Shown in pieces: positions 1 to 5,683 of a DNA stretch of 6,489 nucleotides (position 1 is the stretch's first letter; every line of letters begins with the position of its first letter). Under the pieces are notes generated by a model that saw only the letters and a program-made list of their open reading frames with translations, was not told where the DNA came from and searched no databases. The translations under genes and the position numbers were made by a program. The stretch is from positions 1 to 6,489 of the forward strand of contig CAMYNO010000046.1 of NCBI GenBank assembly GCA_947259815.1, in the 5' to 3' direction. The DNA is from an uncultured Parvularculaceae bacterium (lineage in GTDB: Bacteria > Pseudomonadota > Alphaproteobacteria > Caulobacterales > Parvularculaceae).

Positions 1-28
1 AGCGGAGTTTTCAGCGATTTTCGCCTGT

Positions 29-56
29 TTGGCCCGCCCCGGCGAATACCTATATT
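29..56 (+). promoter_or_regulatory. Candidate sigma70-type promoter for the helicase operon
   Basis: TTGGCC at 29-34 matches the -35 consensus at four of six bases. TATATT at 51-56 matches the -10 consensus at five of six, and the spacer is 16 bp. It lies about 55 bp upstream of the helicase start and would give a leader of roughly 50 nt. This is a pattern match only. Alphaproteobacterial promoters are often degenerate, so it could be chance in an AT-richer leader. Confidence 0.35.
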
Positions 57-112
57 AAAGCCCTTATTTCCAGGGCCCGGCAAAATACGATTACTGGCGA
101 GTTTAAAAACCC

Positions 113-3094
113 ATGAATTCCGCATTTGACGATATAGCCCCAGCCGGCGGCGGACGGGTCACTGCGGTTCTTGGGCCAACCAACACCGGGAAAACCCATT
201 ACGCACTGGAGCGCATGCTGGCCCATAAGACGGGCATGATCGGGCTCCCGCTGCGCCTGCTCGCGAGGGAGATATACGACCGGATCGTTACTTTGCGCGG
301 CGCCCGCGATGTCGCGCTCGTCACGGGCGAGGAAAAAATCGTCCCTCCAAATGCAAAATATTGGGTTGCAACGGTCGAGGCGATGCCGATGGAGCGCGAG
401 GTCGAGTTTCTCGCCATCGACGAAATCCAGCTCGCGGCGGATCGCGAACGGGGCCGAATATTCACCTCTCGCCTTCTCCACGCGCGCGGCAGAAACGAAA
501 CGCTCTTTTTAGGGTCGGATATGATGCGCCCGATTTTGGAGCGCCTATTTCGCAATATTCAGTTTCTCGCGCGCGATCGCTTTTCGAAATTAACCTATGC
601 CGGCCCGAAGAAAATTTCCCGTCTGCCCCGACGCAGCGCGATCGTCGGTTTTTCCTCTGACACCGTGTACGCCATAGCCGAATTGATCCGCAGGCAGAGA
701 GGCGGCGCCGCCGTCGTCCTGGGCGTTTTGTCCCCGCGCACCCGGAATGCCCAAGCCGAATTATACCAGTCGGGCGAAGTTGATTTCCTTGTGGCGACGG
801 ATGCGATCGGCATGGGCCTCAATATGGACATTGACCATGTTGCTTTTGCCGCGCGCCGTAAATTTGACGGCCGGGCGCCGCGAAACCTGACATCGGCGGA
901 AATGGCCCAGATTGCGGGCCGCGCTGGCAGGCACATCAAGGACGGTACATTTGGCGTAACCTCGGATTGCCCGCCGCTGGAAGAAGAGACCGTACAGGCG
1001 ATAGAAGATCATTCGTTCGATCCTGTTCGCGCCCTGCAATGGCGCTCGGAGTCGATCGATCTTTCATCGCCTAATGCGCTTTTACGCTCTCTGGAGCGGC
1101 CCTCCCCACGTCCTGAATTTGTGCGCTCGCGCATGGAATCTGACGAGGATGTCTTCCGCAGGCTCATACGAACCAATGACATTCGCCGCTTTGCGGCAGG
1201 CGGCGCTGGCCTCGCGATGTTATGGGATATGTGTCAGGTGCCCGATTTCAGGAAGCTCGCGATCGACGAACATGCGCGCCTGATAGGTGAAATATACTTA
1301 ACGGTAATGGAGCGATCCCGCCTCGATGACGACTGGATGCGCTCGCGTTTGGAGCGTCTTGATCGTATTGACGGTAATATAGACGCTATCTCGTCGCGGC
1401 TGGCCCATGTTCGAACCTGGACGTTTCTATCGCACCGCCCACAATGGCTGGAAAACACCGCTTATTGGCAAGAACGCGCACGCGCGATAGAAGACAGACT
1501 TTCTGATGCGCTGCATGACAAGCTAACGCAGCGTTTCGTTGATCGGCGCACGTCGGCGCTTATGCGGCGGATCAAGGACAATGCACCGTTATTGGCGGGC
1601 GTTACTGACGACGGAGAAGTGATTGTGGAAGGCCAATTTGTCGGCCGGTTATTAGGGTTCGACTTTATCGTCGATCCGCGCGCAAGCGGGGTGGAAGCAA
1701 AATCGTTGCGCGCCGCTGGAGAGAGAGCATTACGCCCGGTCCTTGCCGCGCGTGCGGCAGCGCTTGCCAATGCCGACGCAAACGAGCTTACGCTAGATGA
1801 CGATGGCGCAATTCTCTGGCGCTCTTCGATTGTCGCCAAGCTCGCAAAAGGGCCGGCGCCCTTGCGACCGGAACTCAATATTCGCGGCCTTGATCAGATA
1901 TCGCCCAATATGCGTGGGCGCGTTGAAGATCGCCTGAAAGGTTTTATCGCCGCCAGGATTGAAGGGTTGCTTGCGCCATTAATCGCCCTGAACAATCTCT
2001 CCAATGCAAGCGGCGATGATGCGCTGAAAGGCGTCACTAAGGGTATTGCTTACCGTCTGGTTGAAAATTTCGGCGCCACATCGCGAACGCAATTTGGCGA
2101 TGACCTGAAACAGATCGACCAGAGTGAGCGTGCGAAATTGCGCGACGCCGGTATGCGTTTTGGAGAATATACGCTTTTCGTCCCGTCCCTCTTGAAACCC
2201 GCGCCGGCGCGGTTGCTCATACTTCTGTGGGCGTTATGGTCCGACCGCGACCCGGCAGCGGCGCCGCCGCCGAAAGCCGGCCTTGTTTCCCTGGAAATCA
2301 ACGAAAGCCTTCCACACGCCTATTACTACGCGGCGGGGTATCGCCCGTCGGGCACGCGCGCGGTTCGCATCGACATGCTGGAACGCCTTGCCAACCTTAT
2401 CCGCTCCGCTCGGGGCGAAGCGAACATGCGGGAGGGTTTTGAGGCCGGCTCGCAAATGATGTCCATCGTCGGTAGTTCTGGTGAGGATTTTGACGGCATT
2501 ATGCGCTCGCTCGGCTTTCGCAAGAATGTAGTGAAAAGAAAAGCAGCTACGCCGCCGGATGTTGCGCCCGCAGAGCCGAATGCCGACACAGCGAAACCGT
2601 CTATAGAAGCTCCCTCACCTACCGCCGATACTCCGCAAGTTGATCCGGCTACGACCGGGGACGCTGCTATGACTGCAGGGCCGCCCCCGCCCGCGCCGAC
2701 GGACGAAGCGAAAGACGCACAGAACGAAAAACCGGCGGAAAGCGTTGAAGAAACGACAGGCACGGCCCTGGCCTCAGATGACATCCTTGAAGAAGTTGAA
2801 CTTACCTTATGGCGACCCGCCCCGCGCAAACCACATACAAAACCGAAGCGTGAGGCCAAACGCGATAAGACCCCCGATACGCGAGCCAAGGGCAAAAAAG
2901 GCAAACCGCAGAAAGGCGGCGGCCATCGCGATAACCGCGGGCCCAGACGCAATGAACCGCCAATGATGCATGAGCCGAGGCACCGCAAGACAGCTGATCC
3001 GAACTCACCGTTTGCTGTCCTTGCAGGCCTGAAAACGCAGATGTCTGATGATAAAGGGGATGATCGAACAAAGCAGTCCGAGAAGGCCGAGTGA
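113..3094 (+). CDS. SUV3-like DExH-box RNA helicase with disordered basic C-terminal tail
   Basis: A 993-residue superfamily 2 helicase, expected to unwind RNA in the cytoplasm using ATP. Visible motifs are Walker A GPTNTGKT (21-28), a motif Ia-like LRLLAREI (47-54), Walker B DEIQ (103-106), motif V ATDAIGMGLN (228-237) and motif VI QIAGRAGR (266-273). The GPTN-GKT and DEIQ forms are those of mitochondrial SUV3, the RNA helicase of the mitochondrial degradosome. The long helical region after the RecA domains (about 330-800) includes a stretch around 435-485 that I recognise from alphaproteobacterial homologues. From about 815 the chain is Pro/Ala/Glu-rich and then Lys/Arg-rich, with short islands ELTLWRP (W900) and DPNSPFAVLAGLK (from 962). 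The ATG at 113 puts Walker A at the usual distance from the N-terminus, though the ribosome binding site is weak (GGCGAG, 11-12 nt upstream). Its stop overlaps the S4 gene. The RNA substrate is inferred from family; some databases call such proteins DNA helicases. Confidence 0.93.
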   Translation: MNSAFDDIAPAGGGRVTAVLGPTNTGKTHYALERMLAHKTGMIGLPLRLLAREIYDRIVTLRGARDVALVTGEEKIVPPNAKYWVATVEAMPMEREVEFLAIDEIQLAADRERGRIFTSRLLHARGRNETLFLGSDMMRPILERLFRNIQFLARDRFSKLTYAGPKKISRLPRRSAIVGFSSDTVYAIAELIRRQRGGAAVVLGVLSPRTRNAQAELYQSGEVDFLVATDAIGMGLNMDIDHVAFAARRKFDGRAPRNLTSAEMAQIAGRAGRHIKDGTFGVTSDCPPLEEETVQAIEDHSFDPVRALQWRSESIDLSSPNALLRSLERPSPRPEFVRSRMESDEDVFRRLIRTNDIRRFAAGGAGLAMLWDMCQVPDFRKLAIDEHARLIGEIYLTVMERSRLDDDWMRSRLERLDRIDGNIDAISSRLAHVRTWTFLSHRPQWLENTAYWQERARAIEDRLSDALHDKLTQRFVDRRTSALMRRIKDNAPLLAGVTDDGEVIVEGQFVGRLLGFDFIVDPRASGVEAKSLRAAGERALRPVLAARAAALANADANELTLDDDGAILWRSSIVAKLAKGPAPLRPELNIRGLDQISPNMRGRVEDRLKGFIAARIEGLLAPLIALNNLSNASGDDALKGVTKGIAYRLVENFGATSRTQFGDDLKQIDQSERAKLRDAGMRFGEYTLFVPSLLKPAPARLLILLWALWSDRDPAAAPPPKAGLVSLEINESLPHAYYYAAGYRPSGTRAVRIDMLERLANLIRSARGEANMREGFEAGSQMMSIVGSSGEDFDGIMRSLGFRKNVVKRKAATPPDVAPAEPNADTAKPSIEAPSPTADTPQVDPATTGDAAMTAGPPPPAPTDEAKDAQNEKPAESVEETTGTALASDDILEEVELTLWRPAPRKPHTKPKREAKRDKTPDTRAKGKKGKPQKGGGHRDNRGPRRNEPPMMHEPRHRKTADPNSPFAVLAGLKTQMSDDKGDDRTKQSEKAE
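3081..3086 (+). promoter_or_regulatory. Ribosome binding site of the S4-domain gene, inside the helicase 3' end
   Basis: AGAAGG lies four bases before the GTG at 3091 and within the last codons of the helicase gene. With the GTGA overlap of start and stop (3091-3094), it supports the GTG start and translational coupling of the two genes. No other usable start precedes the S4 motif. Confidence 0.6.
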
Positions 3095-3483
3095 GCGAGC
3101 CGGTCGGCGGTTCGCAGCGCCTCGATCAATGGCTTTGGCATGCGCGAATATTTAAAACCCGCACGCTTGCAACAAAGTTCATTACCGATGGTAAAATGCG
3201 CGTTACCCGAAATGACGAGACGTTTCGGGTTGAAAAACCAAGTTTTGCCGTTGTCACAGGTGACGTAATATTGTTCTCGCGGTCGGACCAATTGCGGATA
3301 CTCGTCGTGGAGTCACTCGCAACCCGGCGTGGGCCAGCAACCGAAGCGCAGGCTTTGTATACAGATCAGTCCCCGCCGCGCGAACCCAAAAAATCCGTTC
3401 CTCTTTCGCCTTTCGCCAGAGAAAAAGGTATGGGGAGGCCGACAAAAAAAGAGCGGCGTGCGTTAGAAGCGCTGAAGACATGA
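3091..3483 (+). CDS. S4-domain RNA-binding protein, Hsp15/HslR-like
   Basis: A 130-residue protein beginning with an S4 RNA-binding fold: QRLDQWLWHARIFKTR (9-24) followed by the TLATKFI-DGKMRV segment (25-38), then a short beta-rich part (VTGDVI) that completes the domain. The C-terminus, GMGRPTKKERRALEAL (113-128), is a basic tail typical of this family. Hsp15 of Escherichia coli binds free 50S ribosomal subunits carrying a nascent chain; the same role here is inference from similarity. The length fits the family. The gene starts with GTG and overlaps the helicase stop by four bases, so the two products are probably made in linked amounts. Other S4 proteins (pseudouridine synthases, YaaA-type) are less likely because no catalytic domain is attached. 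Confidence 0.88.
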   Translation: MSEPVGGSQRLDQWLWHARIFKTRTLATKFITDGKMRVTRNDETFRVEKPSFAVVTGDVILFSRSDQLRILVVESLATRRGPATEAQALYTDQSPPREPKKSVPLSPFAREKGMGRPTKKERRALEALKT

Positions 3484-3497
3484 CCCGCGTCATAGCA

Positions 3498-3503
3498 AGA
3501 AGG
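3498..3503 (+). promoter_or_regulatory. Shine-Dalgarno site that leaves the TerB-like start ambiguous
   Basis: AGAAGG is followed by TTG at 3509 (5-nt gap) and by ATG at 3515 (11-nt gap) in the same frame. Spacing favours TTG, while codon preference and the MFEKLF-type N-terminus favour ATG. The two products differ by only two residues, so function is unaffected. Confidence 0.5.
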
Positions 3504-3514
3504 CCAAATTGACC

Positions 3515-3961
3515 ATGTTCGAAAAATTGTTTGCGCGTAAAAACACACAACCTGAACCTGAATCACAAGAACCAGAGCTGCATAAGGCTATAGCGGCGTT
3601 ACTTGTTGAGGCGGCGCGTGCAGACGATCACTATGATGACCGGGAGAAAACGATTATCGACAAAGCGCTCGCGGCGACATGCAGCCTGTCGCCATCGGAT
3701 GCGTCCGCTTTACGGCTGGTGGGTGAAGCTGAACAGGCCGGCGCCCTCGATATTCAACGCTTCACGAAAGTGGCCAAGCAGCTCAGCAAAGAGCAAAAAA
3801 TCGCATTTGTTGAGCAGCTCTGGGAGGTCGTTTTGTCGGACAATGTCCGTGATCCCTTTGAAGACGCCCTCATTCGCCGGATTTGCGGACTGATTTATCT
3901 GGATGACAAGGAGAGCGGCGCGGCAAGAACTAGGGTCGCCGCTCGTCTGCAAAACGGTTAA
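3515..3961 (+). CDS. TerB-like (tellurite resistance TerB family) acidic helical protein
   Basis: A 148-residue, mostly helical soluble protein. After a short charged N-terminus (about 1-20) comes one TerB-type domain: ELHKAIAALLVEAARADDHYDD (starting at E21) and the later SDNVRDPFEDALIRRI (108-123) are the paired helix and acidic-cluster motifs of the family, followed by LDDKE (129-133). In TerB proteins such acidic pairs are thought to bind metal. D37, D38, D41, D42, E44, D109, D113, E116 and D117 are candidates here. No signal peptide or membrane helix is visible. Single-domain TerB proteins of this kind are common in Proteobacteria, and most have no shown link to tellurite, so the resistance label should not be taken as function. 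It starts 31 bp after the S4 stop, suggesting the same transcript. An in-frame TTG at 3509 is an alternative start. Confidence 0.82.
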   Translation: MFEKLFARKNTQPEPESQEPELHKAIAALLVEAARADDHYDDREKTIIDKALAATCSLSPSDASALRLVGEAEQAGALDIQRFTKVAKQLSKEQKIAFVEQLWEVVLSDNVRDPFEDALIRRICGLIYLDDKESGAARTRVAARLQNG

Positions 3962-4028
3962 GGATTTCTCGGCCTGACCGATATTGCGTCCGTTGGCAGA
4001 CTAGTTAAAGAAGTACAGTTCGAAGGGT

Positions 4029-4034
4029 AAGGAG
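4029..4034 (+). promoter_or_regulatory. Strong Shine-Dalgarno site of fdxA
   Basis: AAGGAG is close to perfect for the 16S rRNA anti-Shine-Dalgarno and sits 12 nt before the ATG at 4047. It is the best ribosome binding site in the window, consistent with an abundant ferredoxin. The longish spacing is the only oddity; no nearer in-frame start exists. Confidence 0.6.
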
Positions 4035-4046
4035 CCAGTTTTCGCC

Positions 4047-4385
4047 ATGACATATGTCGTCACCGAAGCCTGCATCAAATGCAAATACACAGATTGCGTA
4101 GAAGTCTGCCCCGTGGATTGCTTCTATGAAGGCGAGAACATGCTTGTGATCCACCCGGACGAATGTATTGATTGCGGCGTTTGTGAGCCAGAATGCCCGG
4201 CCGAGGCAATCATTCCGGATACTGAGCCCGAAGCGGAAAAATGGCTTGAACTCAATACCAAGTTTTCCACGACATGGCCGAATATTACCCAGAAAATCGA
4301 TGCCATGCCCGATGCCGACAAGGTCGCCGAAGAAGAAGGGAAGTATGACAAATATTTCTCCGACAAGCCCGGCGAGGGCTCATAA
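4047..4385 (+). CDS. fdxA: Seven-iron ferredoxin FdxA ([3Fe-4S][4Fe-4S])
   Basis: A 112-residue cytoplasmic electron carrier. The cysteine pattern matches Azotobacter vinelandii ferredoxin I shifted by one residue. C9, C17 and C50 should hold the [3Fe-4S] cluster. C21, C40, C43 and C46 should hold the [4Fe-4S] cluster. C12 and C25 occupy the positions of the two non-ligand cysteines. The Pro residues after C21 and C50 are present. Residues from about 60 to 112 form the C-terminal extension usual for FdI-type proteins (with TWPNIT) and end in an acidic stretch. Length and start agree with the family. It lies 85 bp after the TerB-like gene, so it may be read from the upstream operon or from its own promoter; I see no convincing one. 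Its redox partners cannot be told from the sequence. Confidence 0.96.
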   Translation: MTYVVTEACIKCKYTDCVEVCPVDCFYEGENMLVIHPDECIDCGVCEPECPAEAIIPDTEPEAEKWLELNTKFSTTWPNITQKIDAMPDADKVAEEEGKYDKYFSDKPGEGS

Positions 4386-4426
4386 CCGGGTGGGCTGTCG
4401 GCAATTCGACGATGCGCAATCCCCCG

Positions 4427-4455
4427 TGGAAATGCTTGCAATTTTATGCTATTCT
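4427..4455 (+). promoter_or_regulatory. Candidate extended -10 promoter for carD
   Basis: TATTCT at 4450-4455 is preceded by TGC, giving the TGnTATnnT extended -10 form. TGGAAA at 4427-4432 is a four-of-six -35 at 17 bp spacing. If used, transcription would start near 4462 and leave a leader of about 210 nt before the carD ATG. The evidence is pattern only. Confidence 0.3.
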
Positions 4456-4626
4456 GAAGATTGAATGGCAGCTGCGTCGATGCTTGCTCGTCTTGTCTCG
4501 CCGCATTGAGGAATTGCACTAACCCACTGAAATCAAATCTATTGTCCGGTTCGGCGAAATCGCAATATACACCCGCCGCGACCGTGCAGTGAAACTCAGC
4601 TGCTTCAATCGACCTTAAGCCCTGCG

Positions 4627-4638
4627 CGCGAATTCGCG
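4627..4638. repeat. Perfect 12-bp palindrome CGCGAATTCGCG
   Basis: The sequence equals its reverse complement over 12 bases and stops matching at the next base on each side. It ends 34 bp before the carD ATG. It could be an operator half-site pair, or chance in DNA rich in CG steps. Confidence 0.5.
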
Positions 4639-4659
4639 ATTGTCCGCAAGGCAAATGCT

Positions 4660-4665
4660 GGAAAG
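4660..4665 (+). promoter_or_regulatory. Ribosome binding site choosing the carD start at 4673
   Basis: GGAAAG lies seven bases before ATG 4673. The frame stays open upstream to TTG 4640 and ATG 4655, but neither has a good ribosome binding site at proper spacing. The MATKKK start also gives a clean beginning to the Lys-rich tail. Confidence 0.55.
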
Positions 4666-4672
4666 AATTAGA

Positions 4673-5635
4673 ATGGCGACCAAAAAGAAGACCACGGCCA
4701 AATCAGCCAAATCAGCGACCAAGAAGAAAACCGCAGCAAAATCGACCAAATCGGCGACCAAGAAGAAAGCCACCGCAAAAACAGCGACAAAGAAAGCACC
4801 AGCGGCCAAAAAGAAAACGGTCGCAAAAAAGAAAGCGACAAAGCAGGCGCCAGCGAAGAAAGCCGCCAAGAAAGCGCCAGCGAAAAAAGCGGCAAAGAAA
4901 GCCCCGGCTAAAAAGGCGGCGGCGAGAAAAACAACTGCTGCAAAAAAGACGCTGACAAAAAAAGTCGCGGCAAAGGCTTCGCCAAAACCCGCGAAGAAGG
5001 TGAAACTTCGTGTTGGACAAGCGCCGCGCAAGACGACGCTTGCCGCTTCAATTCCAGTGCCGTCACAGTCTCCGGTTCGAGAAGCGCCGCAGGCAGACGC
5101 AAAAGCATCTATCGACAAGGAAGCTTCCGGTGCAGCCAAGCTGGATTACAAGGTCAACGATCAGATCGTATACCCGGCCCATGGCGTCGGTAAAATCGTC
5201 GCGCTTGAGAAGCAAGAGGTCGCCGGAATCACAATCGAACTGTTCGTTATCAATTTCGAACAGGAAAAGATGCGCCTGCGGGTGCCGACCGGCAAAGCCA
5301 AAATGGCGGGGATGCGCGCACTCTCTGATGACAAGACAATCAAGAACGCCGTCGAGTTGCTCAAAGGCCGTGCAAGAATCAAACGCACAATGTGGAGCCG
5401 GCGCGCGCAGGAATACGACGCTAAAATAAACTCCGGCGACATTAAGCTTGTCGCGGAAGTCGTTCGGGATTTGTATCGCGCCGATGACCAGCCTGAGCAA
5501 AGCTATTCCGAACGTCAGCTATTTGAAGCCGCGCTTGACCGCATGGCGAGAGAGGTCGCAGCAGTGCGAAAGTCCGGCCTTGAAAAAGCAATCGAAGAGC
5601 TGGAAGCGTCCTTGAAACAGAAAAAAGCGACCTAG
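4673..5635 (+). CDS. carD: CarD/CdnL family RNA polymerase-binding regulator with histone H1-like N-terminal tail
   Basis: A 320-residue protein in two parts. Residues 1 to about 122 are almost only Lys, Ala and Thr with a few Ser and Pro, in tandem repeats like histone H1 C-terminal tails; 123-155 is a linker. From K156 comes a complete CarD protein: the RNA polymerase-interacting domain (YKVNDQIVYPAHGVGKI, 159-175, to about 225), then a helical DNA-contacting domain with WSRRAQEY (241-248). W241 corresponds to the tryptophan that CarD of Mycobacterium tuberculosis inserts at the upstream edge of the -10 element. The family stabilises open promoter complexes, often at rRNA and growth genes. 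Usual CdnL proteins are about 160-170 residues, so the tail nearly doubles this one. It should bind nucleic acid non-specifically; that is inference. ATG 4673 is chosen for its GGAAAG site; in-frame starts at 4640 and 4655 are possible. The order (basic tail first) is opposite to Myxococcus CarD, where the HMGA-like part is C-terminal. Confidence 0.94.
   Translation: MATKKKTTAKSAKSATKKKTAAKSTKSATKKKATAKTATKKAPAAKKKTVAKKKATKQAPAKKAAKKAPAKKAAKKAPAKKAAARKTTAAKKTLTKKVAAKASPKPAKKVKLRVGQAPRKTTLAASIPVPSQSPVREAPQADAKASIDKEASGAAKLDYKVNDQIVYPAHGVGKIVALEKQEVAGITIELFVINFEQEKMRLRVPTGKAKMAGMRALSDDKTIKNAVELLKGRARIKRTMWSRRAQEYDAKINSGDIKLVAEVVRDLYRADDQPEQSYSERQLFEAALDRMAREVAAVRKSGLEKAIEELEASLKQKKAT
4679..4795 (+). 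repeat. Three tandem 39-bp coding repeats in the carD tail
   Basis: Three 13-codon units (4679-4717, 4718-4756, 4757-4795) encode variants of TKKKTTAKSAKSA. Copies one and two are closest; the third diverges in its last codons (ATAKTATKK). The period is visible in the DNA as well as in the protein, pointing to growth by local duplication. Confidence 0.75.
4847..4927 (+). repeat. Three tandem 27-bp coding repeats in the carD tail
   Basis: Units at 4847-4873, 4874-4900 and 4901-4927 encode APAKKAAKK, APAKKAAKK and APAKKAAAR. This is the (A/P)AKKA type of repeat seen in bacterial H1-like proteins. It is distinct in period from the 13-residue repeats just upstream, so the tail was built by at least two duplication events. 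Confidence 0.8.
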
Positions 5636-5683
5636 GCTCTGTGGGCAATTAGCGCAACGCGATGATTGTCGCTGCGAGGTTGA

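Larger units (their letters stand above)
4386..4672 (+). other. Non-coding leader region upstream of carD
   Basis: This 287-bp gap has no credible gene on either strand. It holds a candidate extended -10 promoter (4427-4455), a second weaker candidate (TTGTCC 4542-4547 with TATACA 4566-4571) and a perfect palindrome close to the carD start (4627-4638). CAGCTGC is present twice (4469-4475 and 4597-4603). I found no terminator with a U-tract after fdxA and no recognisable riboswitch or small RNA. The length suggests carD has its own promoter and a sizeable 5' leader. Confidence 0.6.

Noticed and set aside
60..76. Hairpin GCCCT / AGGGC with a 7-nt loop in the helicase leader
   Set aside because: Only five base pairs and no U-tract, so neither a terminator nor a convincing regulatory structure.
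2326..3291. A 321-codon open frame on the - strand opposite the helicase tail and S4 gene
   Set aside because: It is antisense to two well-supported genes, has no recognisable domain, and its Ser/Ala/Gly-rich composition mirrors the Pro/Ala/Glu-rich tail on the other strand.
3993..4019. TTGGCA with TACAGT as a possible fdxA promoter
   Set aside because: The -10 is poor and the spacer is only 15 bp; too weak to report as a promoter.
4366..4380. Hairpin AGCCC / GGGCT at the 3' end of fdxA
   Set aside because: Five base pairs, inside the coding sequence and without following Ts; not a credible terminator.
4465..4509. A 14-codon ATG frame in the carD leader as a possible leader peptide
   Set aside because: No ribosome binding site and no run of regulatory codons; frames of this length are expected by chance.
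4469..4609. Two copies of CAGCTGC followed by a similar 6-bp extension (4469-4481 and 4597-4609)
   Set aside because: 11 of 13 bases match, but the shared core is a common palindrome and the spacing of 128 bp has no clear meaning; likely chance.
4615..5139. A - strand open frame of 174 codons rich in Phe, Ala and Val that resembles a membrane protein
   Set aside because: It is the antisense image of the Lys/Ala repeats of carD; AAG and GCG codons read backwards give Phe/Leu and Arg/Ala-type residues. No independent support.
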